This document shows positions 19,152 through 27,831 of a stretch of 35,462 bases of DNA, piece after piece. This DNA is from Bacteroidota bacterium (GTDB lineage Bacteria > Bacteroidota > Bacteroidia > Flavobacteriales > Flavobacteriaceae), in assembly GCA_949487855.1 (NCBI GenBank), contig CATAMV010000091.1, forward strand, positions 1 to 35,462, in the 5' to 3' direction. The translations under genes were made by a program, and so were the position numbers. The notes under the pieces are model-generated. The model did not search any database. It was not told where the DNA came from and saw only the letters and a list, made by a program, of their open reading frames with translations. Numbering within the stretch: position 1 is the first letter of the stretch; every line of letters starts with the position of its first letter.

Positions 19152-20870
19152 TTACTCAACATCTGTGTAGAATACCTCCAACTGCAACTTTAAATCTAAA
19201 AGTGCTGGATCTGTTGGGTTTGGCCCCACAAATACCGCTGACTTTGGGGTAGAAATTGTCCTAGCGGGAATTTTATAATGAGTTGTATTGTTGGCATTTG
19301 CCATAGCAACTGGACTTTGAGTTGCGAAAACATCTGCAACTGCCAATCGCAACGGTGCGTTGGTAGAATCTTTAGTTACAATATTTCGCAGGTGGTCTGT
19401 AATTCTAATTTTATAGTATTGCTTCTCGTCGTCTTCCAGTAGAAATCCGCCATAAATCAATTTACTTTGTGATTGAGTGGAAGTACCATCTTGTAAAAAA
19501 TCTGTAATCGCTGCATTGGTATTCGCATTGTATAAGTACAACCGTTCAGGCAGTGTTAATCCGTATTGTTCAACTATTTGTTTATCAACAAAAAATGTAA
19601 GGTTTGCTTCATTAAACAGCCAAGAATCTTTTTCTGCTTTAAGTGCTTCCAGGGCATTTACATCTTCAAAAAGATTAATTGTAGCCACACTTCCCAAGCC
19701 ACCGCCTAGAGCAATTTTTGCTGGTGCAGTTGAAGCAACAATATCTTGTAGCGCTGGAGATACTGGGGTTGTTCTATTTATTGTGCTAAATTTTAGAAAT
19801 CCTGCATTGATTACGTATTCGGAATCTTCATCAACAATTACAACCGGGTCAGCTTCTGTGTCTTCCGATTTATAGGTATATGCAACACGGATAACCATTT
19901 TGTCAAAGTCCAATAACATGAGGAGTGGTGAACTAAAATTGCTTGTTTCAATGGAAAACGACCTGAAATAATCTTGAAATAATTCCGCTGTTGAAAATTC
20001 TGTTGCGCCCTCTTTGTCAAAAAACTGGTGCTGAAAAAATGATTTGTCTAAAGGAACACGAAGTCTTGGCGTTAAATTCTGAGCGTCTTCACCATCAATA
20101 ACAATCTCATCAAAGCTTAATTGGATTTGCTCACTAGCCAATTGTTGGTCTTTATAGGTATCAATATTAAAGTTGGAATAATATGGTTGTTGTTGCTCAA
20201 AGTTATTATCGGGATCTAATTGGCGTAAAAAGTAGTTCAGCTTCGTAACCTCAACATCTAAAGTCGCTTCGCGGTTACCAAAAAGAGAATCTATGGCATA
20301 CAATTTCTTATCTGGATTCGGATTTTCGGTCTCGCTATCATCTCCGTCTAAAGTTCCGTCTCCGTCGGTGTCAGGGTTTGTTGGGTCAGTCCCGTTATTT
20401 CGTTCTACGATGTCACTTACTCCATCGGCGTCTGAATCGCTATTGGGATCAGCATCATCAATATCGTATGCACGAATCAAGCCGTCACCGTCGGCATCAA
20501 TTTGATTGGTGAAGAAAGGTATTTCGAGCCATACGTCTGTAATCGTTTCTTGCTCATCAAAGTTTTCTGAAATCTCTAGTTCAGCATTTTTAGAACCGAA
20601 TCTTGGTGGATAGGTAGTTAAACTAAATTGAGAGACTACCGAAGCAGACATTGTTCCATACAAATTATCGTTTCGCTCGCCTAATTGCAAAATACTTCCA
20701 GCATTGGTTTGTACCACGTCAATTAAGGAGTGTATAACCTTAACAGGGTAATTTGCCTTTTCGCCTTGAATTAACATTTCAGGAAATACTTCGGCGCCAA
20801 GGTCATTAAATTTTTTATCACATGATACTAGGGCAAGCGTAAGTGCAATTGGGATAATTTTTTTAATCAT
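19152..20870 (-). CDS. DUF4270-family lipoprotein with an embedded thrombospondin type-3-like Asp-rich repeat
   Basis: Signal MIKKIIPIALTLALVSC; KKFNDLGAEVFPE start typical of DUF4270; DADGDGL...NSDSDADGVSD...NPDTDGDGTLDGD. Confidence 0.8.
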   Translation of the reverse strand: MIKKIIPIALTLALVSCDKKFNDLGAEVFPEMLIQGEKANYPVKVIHSLIDVVQTNAGSILQLGERNDNLYGTMSASVVSQFSLTTYPPRFGSKNAELEISENFDEQETITDVWLEIPFFTNQIDADGDGLIRAYDIDDADPNSDSDADGVSDIVERNNGTDPTNPDTDGDGTLDGDDSETENPNPDKKLYAIDSLFGNREATLDVEVTKLNYFLRQLDPDNNFEQQQPYYSNFNIDTYKDQQLASEQIQLSFDEIVIDGEDAQNLTPRLRVPLDKSFFQHQFFDKEGATEFSTAELFQDYFRSFSIETSNFSSPLLMLLDFDKMVIRVAYTYKSEDTEADPVVIVDEDSEYVINAGFLKFSTINRTTPVSPALQDIVASTAPAKIALGGGLGSVATINLFEDVNALEALKAEKDSWLFNEANLTFFVDKQIVEQYGLTLPERLYLYNANTNAAITDFLQDGTSTQSQSKLIYGGFLLEDDEKQYYKIRITDHLRNIVTKDSTNAPLRLAVADVFATQSPVAMANANNTTHYKIPARTISTPKSAVFVGPNPTDPALLDLKLQLEVFYTDVE

Positions 20871-20877
20871 CAGGAGG

Positions 20878-21681
20878 TTAAAATTCGGTGTGGTAAAAGG
20901 TTTCGTGGGCATTAAGAACATCAGATTCTTTACTCAATTCTAAAATAGGTTTTGCACTGCTATAAGCCACTTTTTTAACTGCGTCGCTCACATCTGAGTT
21001 TGCAAGAATAATGCCATCGGAGTGTTCTACGGCGTTTGATAGCATATCGTCAAGAGTTGGATTTTTTAAGTTTTCCATATGATCGGCTTCTATTCCGTCA
21101 AATGTAATTTTCGAAAACAAATCCCCACCTAATTTTCCTTCAAACGGAGGCGCGAAGAAAGAAGTTACAACTTTAGTGTTTGCAAGCAGGGGCTCGTCTT
21201 TGTAATAAAATTTACAATACAACGGAACTAAAGCTGCAATCCAACCTTGAACATGAATAATATCTGGAGACCAGTTTAGTTTTTTCACTGTTTCAATAAC
21301 GCCTTTGGCAAAGAAAATAGCACGCTCTTCATTGTCGGAATAGAGTTTCCCGTTTTCTTCGGCATACAATCCACGACCTTTGAAATAATCTTCGTTATCT
21401 ATAAAGTAAACTTGCATGCGTTCTTTTGGAATAGAGGCTACTTTAATGATTAAAGGCATGTCTATATCATTCACAACCAAATTCATTCCAGAAAGGCGAA
21501 TAACTTCGTGTAATTGATGACGACGTTCATTTATCAATCCATATTTTGGAATAAAAATACGGGTTTGGCCACCTCGGTCGTTAACCATTTTTGGGATATC
21601 AAATGCCAAATTTGAAAGTTCGCTATGCGGAAGATAGGGCACGACTTCTGATGATATGTATAATATCTTTTTGTCTTTCAT
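20878..21681 (-). CDS. truncated glycogen/starch synthase (GT5)-like protein, N-terminal domain only
   Basis: ILYISSEVVPYL...IIHVQGWIAALVPLYCK resembles GlgA; KTGG motif absent; only 267 aa. Confidence 0.75.
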   Translation of the reverse strand: MKDKKILYISSEVVPYLPHSELSNLAFDIPKMVNDRGGQTRIFIPKYGLINERRHQLHEVIRLSGMNLVVNDIDMPLIIKVASIPKERMQVYFIDNEDYFKGRGLYAEENGKLYSDNEERAIFFAKGVIETVKKLNWSPDIIHVQGWIAALVPLYCKFYYKDEPLLANTKVVTSFFAPPFEGKLGGDLFSKITFDGIEADHMENLKNPTLDDMLSNAVEHSDGIILANSDVSDAVKKVAYSSAKPILELSKESDVLNAHETFYHTEF

Positions 21682-21740
21682 AAAGGCGTTAACCGTATTT
21701 GTGGATTAAAATGCAAATTTACTAAAAATTTACACGACTT

Positions 21741-22604
21741 TTGTGTTTGATTCGTTTCAGCACAGCAATGCCACTTTATCAAAATTTAGAAGCACTTCAT
21801 CGCGAACGTAAAAAGTATTTGGGGAATCAATGCGGATTGGTACCCACAATGGGTGCATTACATCAAGGACACTTTGCGCTTATTGAACAAGCGCAAGTTG
21901 AAAACGAAAGTGTTTGGGTAACTATTTTTGTAAATCCAACTCAATTTAACAACACTTCAGATTTGCATGCGTACCCAGTTTGTTTAAAAAAAGATGTGGA
22001 GGCCATTCACAAAATCAATCCAGCAATAAATATTTTTGCGCCGTCAGTTCAAGACATGTACCCCAAACACGTTCATGCAACATCATATGCATTTAATGGA
22101 TTAGATACTGTTATGGAAGGGGCCGATCGGCCTGATCATTTTAACGGTGTCATCACCATTGTATCGAAGCTTTTCGAGGCGGTACATCCACATTCTGCCT
22201 ATTTTGGAGAAAAAGATTTTCAGCAATTGAGTATCATTAAGAATTGGGTGAAAACAGCAAATATCCCAATAACCATTGTCCCCTGTCCTATTGTTAGAGA
22301 AGCCAATGGGCTTGCAATGAGTTCCCGTAACGAGCTTTTGACAAAAACTACCAGAGCTGAAGCGGGATTTATTTACAAAACGCTAGAACACTGCGCCAGT
22401 AACTACATGAAAAAAGCTGCTATTTATGCCCACATTGCAAATGTGTTTGCCCAGCATCCCACATTTACACTACACTATGCTTTGTGCGTTGACGAAACTT
22501 CGTTGCAAGAAGTCACTGAGGTTAATCCCCAAGAAAATCAACGCCTCTTTGTTGCAACTTCTGTTGAAGGGGTTCGATTGATTGATAATATCGCATTAAA
22601 ATAA
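21741..22604 (+). CDS. panC: pantoate--beta-alanine ligase (start TTG 21741 or ATG 21768)
   Basis: [32 protein letters not shown]; the frame from TTG 21741 restores a typical N-terminus. Confidence 0.93.
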   Translation: MCLIRFSTAMPLYQNLEALHRERKKYLGNQCGLVPTMGALHQGHFALIEQAQVENESVWVTIFVNPTQFNNTSDLHAYPVCLKKDVEAIHKINPAINIFAPSVQDMYPKHVHATSYAFNGLDTVMEGADRPDHFNGVITIVSKLFEAVHPHSAYFGEKDFQQLSIIKNWVKTANIPITIVPCPIVREANGLAMSSRNELLTKTTRAEAGFIYKTLEHCASNYMKKAAIYAHIANVFAQHPTFTLHYALCVDETSLQEVTEVNPQENQRLFVATSVEGVRLIDNIALK

Positions 22605-22605
22605 G

Positions 22606-22613
22606 TACATTTG
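22606..22613 (+). promoter_or_regulatory. -7 element TACATTTG four nt before the panD ATG (possible leaderless panD transcript)
   Basis: TAnnTTTG motif at 22606-22613; ATG at 22618. Confidence 0.4.
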
Positions 22614-22617
22614 TACC

Positions 22618-22968
22618 ATGCAAATTGAGGTTTTAAAATCAAAAATTCACCGCGTACGTGTTACGGGTGCCGAGTTAAATTATATCGGCAGCATTACCAT
22701 TGACAAAACCCTTATGGATGCCGCAAATATTATGGCAGGCGAAAAGGTTCAGGTGGTGAATGTAAACAATGGCGAACGCCTTGAAACGTACGTAATTGAA
22801 GGTGCTGCTAACTCTTGCGAAATCACACTAAACGGACCTGCGGCTCGAAAAGTACAAAAAGGAGATGTGGTTATTATTATCAGCTACGCCAGCATGCCCG
22901 TTGCCGATGCCAAATTGTTTAAACCGACTTTGATTTTCCCGAATAGTTCCACCAATACCTTGGATTAA
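22618..22968 (+). CDS. panD: aspartate 1-decarboxylase
   Basis: [21 protein letters not shown] with the Gly-Ser self-processing site. Confidence 0.97.
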   Translation: MQIEVLKSKIHRVRVTGAELNYIGSITIDKTLMDAANIMAGEKVQVVNVNNGERLETYVIEGAANSCEITLNGPAARKVQKGDVVIIISYASMPVADAKLFKPTLIFPNSSTNTLD

Positions 22969-22972
22969 TTCC

Positions 22973-23929
22973 ATGTCTAAATTCCTAAAGCTCCTCAAAA
23001 ATATAGTCCCTTTAGGGCTTGGACTCTATTTGGTGTATTTTTCATTTGCAAACACTTCCGAAGAGGATCGTACACAAATTTTTGCTGCCATCAAACAAGC
23101 CGATATAACATTTGTGTTTTTATCGCTAGTTTTTGGTGCCCTCAGTCATTTGTCGAGAGCCTATCGTTGGAACTTTTTACTCAAACCACTTGGCTATCAG
23201 CCTTCATTTATTATCAGAACCTTAACGGTACTGATTGCCTATTTTTCAAATTTAGGAATCCCTCGCTCTGGAGAAGTTTTACGTGCTACCGCATTAGCCA
23301 CTTATGCCGATGTTCCTTTTCAAAGAGGCTTCGGTACCATTGTAACAGAACGCATTATTGACCTTATTTTGTTGTTTTCATTTATTGGTTTAGGGTTTTT
23401 ACTTCACAGCGAACTGTTACTTGAAATTATTGGAAGCCCTACGTTTAATGTATATTCATTGCTGTGGCTTCTCGTTTTCATCGTGCTGTTTTTTATGCTT
23501 ATTAGAGGGCTAAAACGCTCGAAAAAAGCGTGGGCAATAAAAATCTTGCGCTTTTTTAATGGGCTTTGGTTGGGTATGCTTTCGGTGCGATCTATGAAAA
23601 ACAAATGGGCGTTTATAGCACATACCCTATTTATTTGGCTCATGTATTTGATGATGTTTTGGGTAGTTACTTTTGCCCTTCCTCAAACAAGCGGATTATC
23701 CTTTTCGGCTCTTATTCCCGCATTTATTGCAGGGGGATTTGCCATGTCTGCCACTAACGGAGGAATTGGTTTATATCCCTTGGCTGTAGCTGCTGTTTTG
23801 CAAGCTTTTGAAGTGCCATATACGGATGCATTGGCTTTTGGATGGATCATGTGGACAGGACAAACAGTTATGGTTGTGGTTTTTGGTAGTCTTTCTTTTT
23901 TGCTACTGCCCATTGTTTCTAAAAAATAA
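22973..23929 (+). CDS. lysylphosphatidylglycerol synthase TM-region-like (UPF0104) membrane protein
   Basis: Multi-TM; LSRAYRWNFLLKPLGY, NLGIPRSGEVLRATALATYADVPFQRGFGTIVTERIIDL. Confidence 0.85.
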   Translation: MSKFLKLLKNIVPLGLGLYLVYFSFANTSEEDRTQIFAAIKQADITFVFLSLVFGALSHLSRAYRWNFLLKPLGYQPSFIIRTLTVLIAYFSNLGIPRSGEVLRATALATYADVPFQRGFGTIVTERIIDLILLFSFIGLGFLLHSELLLEIIGSPTFNVYSLLWLLVFIVLFFMLIRGLKRSKKAWAIKILRFFNGLWLGMLSVRSMKNKWAFIAHTLFIWLMYLMMFWVVTFALPQTSGLSFSALIPAFIAGGFAMSATNGGIGLYPLAVAAVLQAFEVPYTDALAFGWIMWTGQTVMVVVFGSLSFLLLPIVSKK

Positions 23930-23942
23930 GTAGATTCGCTCA

Positions 23943-25292
23943 ATGGCAAAAGTCAAAAAGGCATTTTTTTGTACCCATTGTGGAACACAACACACACAAT
24001 GGCAAGGGCAATGTAGCTCTTGTAAAAGTTGGAACACGCTTCAGGAAGAAGTGTTGGACAACCCAAAACCACCTGCATGGCAAAGTGAAAAAGTTGCGCC
24101 AGCTAAAGCAAGCCCCGTTCGTATTCAGGATGTGGCCATTGATGCGATTCAGCGGCTTCCCTCTGGAGATTCAGAGTTAGATCGTGTATTGGGTGGCGGT
24201 ATTGTTCCTGGGGCCATGATGCTTGTTGGTGGCGAACCTGGAATTGGAAAATCTACATTACTGTTACAAGTTGCCCTTTCTGTAAAAGGAAAAGTCGTTT
24301 ATGTTTCGGGCGAAGAAAGCGAACAACAAATCAAATTGCGTAGTGCCCGTGTAACCGAAGAAAGTAGCGAGTGCTATTTACTTGCCGAAACGCATACCCA
24401 ATCGCTTTTACATCATTTGGGAAAACTTCAACCGGCAGTTGTCGTGATTGATTCCATTCAAACCTTACACTCTGATATCATTGACAGCACTGCAGGAAGT
24501 GTGTCGCAAATTCGCGCCTGTACTGCCGAGTTACTCCAGTTTGCGAAAAGCACACAAACACCTGTTTTTTTGGTTGGACATATCACCAAAGATGGCGCCA
24601 TTGCAGGGCCTAAAGTTTTAGAACACATGGTAGATACCGTACTTCATTTTGAAGGCGACAGAAATCATGTGTATCGCATTTTACGCGCCCATAAAAACCG
24701 TTTTGGCACCACGGCCGAATTGGGTATTTATAGTATGGCACAAGAGGGCCTTTTGCCTGTTGCCAACCCCAGCGCATTGCTTATTTCTTCGGAAAGCGCA
24801 GGGCTTAGCGGACACGCCATTGGCACTACTGTTGAGGGTATTAGACCCATGCTCATTGAAGTGCAAGCCTTGGTGAGTTCTGCGGTATACGGCACGCCAC
24901 AGCGCAGCAGTACGGGATTTGACAACAAACGCCTGAATATGTTGTTAGCCGTATTGGAAAAACGTGCTGGTTTTCAATTGGGGTCGAAAGATGTGTTTCT
25001 AAACCTTGCAGGTGGCATTCGCTTAGATGATCCAGGGTTAGATTTGGCCGTTATGGCTGCCATTCTTTCTAGTAGTTTGGATGTTGCCATTCCCAAAGGC
25101 TATACGTTTGCTGCCGAAGTAGGGCTTTCGGGCGAGTTGCGCAACGTCCCTAAAATGGAACAACGTATGCAAGAAGCTACAAAATTAGGCTTTGAGCGTA
25201 TGGTGGTGGCCCAAGCCGTAAAAACTGTCCCAAAAGGCTTGGAAGTTATTCGGTTGACGACCATTCAAGAAGTCGTGGCGCATTTGTTTTAA
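23943..25292 (+). CDS. radA: DNA repair protein RadA
   Basis: Zn finger CTHCGTQHTQWQGQCSSC, Walker A GGEPGIGKSTL, GHITKDGAIAGPKVLEHMVD. Confidence 0.97.
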   Translation: MAKVKKAFFCTHCGTQHTQWQGQCSSCKSWNTLQEEVLDNPKPPAWQSEKVAPAKASPVRIQDVAIDAIQRLPSGDSELDRVLGGGIVPGAMMLVGGEPGIGKSTLLLQVALSVKGKVVYVSGEESEQQIKLRSARVTEESSECYLLAETHTQSLLHHLGKLQPAVVVIDSIQTLHSDIIDSTAGSVSQIRACTAELLQFAKSTQTPVFLVGHITKDGAIAGPKVLEHMVDTVLHFEGDRNHVYRILRAHKNRFGTTAELGIYSMAQEGLLPVANPSALLISSESAGLSGHAIGTTVEGIRPMLIEVQALVSSAVYGTPQRSSTGFDNKRLNMLLAVLEKRAGFQLGSKDVFLNLAGGIRLDDPGLDLAVMAAILSSSLDVAIPKGYTFAAEVGLSGELRNVPKMEQRMQEATKLGFERMVVAQAVKTVPKGLEVIRLTTIQEVVAHLF

Positions 25293-26326
25293 GGCGCAGG
25301 ATTGGGCATGCGGTTATGCACCGCATCAATTTCAGCTAAAATTTCATCAGACAAAGTTATCGCTGCCGTAGCGATGTTTTCTTCCAATTGGGGCATGGTG
25401 GTAGCACCGATAATATTGGAAGTTACAAAAAGCCGATCCGTAACAAAAGCCAGTGCCAATTGCGTGAGTGAAAGCTGATGTTTTTCGGCAATTTTGGCAT
25501 ACGCTTCAACAGCGGCTGAGGCTTCAACGCTGCTGTAGCGCTTCATCCTTGGGAATAATTTTAATCGGCTGTTTTCGGGAAGATGTTCGTTTCTGTATTT
25601 TCCAGAAAGAACACCAAAGGCTAAGGGTGAGTAAGCCAATAACCCCAGTTGCTCACGATGCGAAACTTCCGCATTGCCTACCTCAAAAGTACGGTTGAGC
25701 AGGGAATACGGGTTTTGAATCGTTTTTGCTCGGGGAAGATTTTTGTTTTCAGAAAGGTTTAAATACTTCATTGTACCCCAAGGTGTTTCGTTAGACAATC
25801 CTATATGCCTAATTTTTCCTTCTTGAACAAATGCATCAAGTGTTTCCAAAACGGATTCGAAATTTTCTTCCCATTGGTCGTCTGTATCTGGGTAATAGTC
25901 TCGTTTGCCAAAAAAATTAGCCTTGCGTTCGGGCCAATGCAATTGATATACATCAATATAATCTGTTTTTAAACGTGTCAAACTTCCTTCCAACGCCTCG
26001 CGAAGGCTATCGGGCGAAAAGCCCGTAGTTCGGATGTGGGCGGTATATGCACCTGGACCTGCAATTTTGGTTGCCAACACCACCTTATCACGTTTGTTGC
26101 GCTGGGCAAACCAACGGCCAATAATACGTTCCGTATCGGCGTAGGTGTCTGCGTTTGCAGGAACGGGATACAATTCAGCTGTATCAAAAAAATTCACCCC
26201 TTTGTCTAGGGCATAATCCATTTGTTCAAAGGCTTCCTCTTGTGTGTTTTGATTTCCCCAAGTCATGGTGCCCAGGCATATTTTACTCACTCGAATATCG
26301 GTGTGTGGAATGGTAGTGTATTTCAT
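25289..26326 (-). CDS. aldo/keto reductase (Tas-like)
   Basis: ICLGTMTWGNQNTQEEAFEQMDYALDKGVNFFDTAELYPVP. Confidence 0.93.
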   Translation of the reverse strand: MKYTTIPHTDIRVSKICLGTMTWGNQNTQEEAFEQMDYALDKGVNFFDTAELYPVPANADTYADTERIIGRWFAQRNKRDKVVLATKIAGPGAYTAHIRTTGFSPDSLREALEGSLTRLKTDYIDVYQLHWPERKANFFGKRDYYPDTDDQWEENFESVLETLDAFVQEGKIRHIGLSNETPWGTMKYLNLSENKNLPRAKTIQNPYSLLNRTFEVGNAEVSHREQLGLLAYSPLAFGVLSGKYRNEHLPENSRLKLFPRMKRYSSVEASAAVEAYAKIAEKHQLSLTQLALAFVTDRLFVTSNIIGATTMPQLEENIATAAITLSDEILAEIDAVHNRMPNPAP

Positions 26327-26329
26327 CTG

Positions 26330-27094
26330 TTAGCTTGCAAGTGTTACGCCAACGGGACAGTGGTCAGAATGGACAGCTTGGGGAAGGATAAAGGCGCGTT
26401 CTATTTTATTTTTTAGTGGTTCAGAAACCATGGCGTAATCAATGCGCCAGCCCTTGTTATTGGCACGGGAATTGGCACGGTAGCTCCACCAACTGTATTG
26501 GTGAGGCTCTTTATTTATATGCCGAAATGAATCCACAAAACCGCTTTGAATAAAACCGTCTAGCCATGTGCGCTCTTCGGGCAAAAAGCCGGAAACTTTT
26601 GCATTCCGAATTGGATCGTGAATATCAATAGCCTCATGGCAGATGTTGTAGTCACCGCAAATAACTAGGTTTGGAATTTCTTTTTTCAATTGGTTTATAT
26701 AATGCTGAAAATCGTCCATATACGTAAACTTATACGCCAAACGATCGGGGTTGGTCCCTGAGGGCAAATACAAACTCATCACAGAAACATTGTCAAAATC
26801 TACACGGATATTGCGCCCTTCAAAATCCATATAATCAATTCCCGTTCCATATTCAATATGGGTTGGTTTTTGTTTGCATAAAATCGCCACAGAACTGTAG
26901 CCCTTTTTTTGTGCCGAAAACCAGTAGTGGTATGGATAGCCCGCTTGTTCAAAAACCGAAAGATCGAGTTGCTCGGGGCGCGCTTTGGTTTCTTGTAAAC
27001 AAAGGACATCTGGCGAAGTCGCTTTTAACCAATCTAAAAAACCTTTGTTTAGGGCTGCGCGAATACCGTTAACGTTATATGAAATGATTTGCAT
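26330..27094 (-). CDS. xthA: exodeoxyribonuclease III
   Basis: MQIISYNVNGIRAALNKGFLDWL, LQETKA, GDYNICHEAIDI, SDHCPV. Confidence 0.95.
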   Translation of the reverse strand: MQIISYNVNGIRAALNKGFLDWLKATSPDVLCLQETKARPEQLDLSVFEQAGYPYHYWFSAQKKGYSSVAILCKQKPTHIEYGTGIDYMDFEGRNIRVDFDNVSVMSLYLPSGTNPDRLAYKFTYMDDFQHYINQLKKEIPNLVICGDYNICHEAIDIHDPIRNAKVSGFLPEERTWLDGFIQSGFVDSFRHINKEPHQYSWWSYRANSRANNKGWRIDYAMVSEPLKNKIERAFILPQAVHSDHCPVGVTLAS

Positions 27095-27130
27095 GCCTGC
27101 TAAAATACAAACTAAGGAGTGAAATTTGTG

Positions 27131-27138
27131 TATCTTTG
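27131..27138 (+). promoter_or_regulatory. -7 element TATCTTTG upstream of the 27160 ORF
   Basis: TAnnTTTG motif 21 nt upstream of the ATG. Confidence 0.45.
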
Positions 27139-27159
27139 ATAGAACTAAATCCTATAGTC

Positions 27160-27735
27160 ATGAATAAAGTACGTTTAACTTCTTTTGTTATGCTTGTTGT
27201 TTTTGGTGTGTATGCACAAGAAAACAATGAAGATGTAACCAAGGTTGAAGTCGTAAATCAATATGAGGAAGTAGAATTCTTTGAAAAAAATGAGATTCGG
27301 CTTAATGCCCTTGATTTGATCGTGCATCCTGCGCTAAGTATCAGCTACGAAAGGCTTGTTAATGAGTCTAACGGTTATGGAATTTCACTCTTTGCAAATT
27401 TCGGAGACAACAACACAAGCTATCAAAACATTGCCCTCACTCCCTATTACCGGTTCTATTTTTTGAATAGAAAAGACTTCGGTGCCAGTGGGATTTTTGT
27501 TGAGGCGTTTAGCTCTTTTTCAACTGTTGATTTTGATGGCGACACCAACACTGACTCTGGTGAATTCCAATTCTCTATGGGTGTGGCGTTGGGTAAAAAA
27601 TGGGTAAATCGCAACGGATTTACTTTTGAGCTATTTGCGGGTGTAGGGCGTTACTTTATCAACAGAGAAACGGATGACTCCTACCACCCAGAAGCCCATG
27701 GGCGTTTTGGCATTGCTATTGGAAAAAGGTTTTAG
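27160..27735 (+). CDS. secreted/outer-membrane beta-barrel-like protein
   Basis: Signal peptide MNKVRLTSFVMLVVFGVYAQ; DUF3575-like alternating pattern (NALDLIVHPALSISYERLVNESNGYGISLF, FELFAGVGRYF). Confidence 0.7.
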   Translation: MNKVRLTSFVMLVVFGVYAQENNEDVTKVEVVNQYEEVEFFEKNEIRLNALDLIVHPALSISYERLVNESNGYGISLFANFGDNNTSYQNIALTPYYRFYFLNRKDFGASGIFVEAFSSFSTVDFDGDTNTDSGEFQFSMGVALGKKWVNRNGFTFELFAGVGRYFINRETDDSYHPEAHGRFGIAIGKRF

Positions 27736-27762
27736 CAGTTAGAACAACACATTCTCGATACA

Positions 27763-27789
27763 AATTTTACGCATTTCAATCGTAAAATT
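27763..27789. repeat. 9-bp inverted repeat AATTTTACG...CGTAAAATT in a convergent intergenic gap
   Basis: Arms 27763-27771 and 27781-27789, 9-nt loop; weak candidate bidirectional terminator. Confidence 0.45.
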
Positions 27790-27831
27790 CACTCGAATTG
27801 ACAGCGTTTTGATATATTATAACGTAGGGTT

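Noticed and set aside
23234-23246. attgcctattt match to the sdh cassette repeat core
   Set aside because: It is inside a conserved membrane-protein CDS, is only a partial match and has no partner repeat; probably chance.
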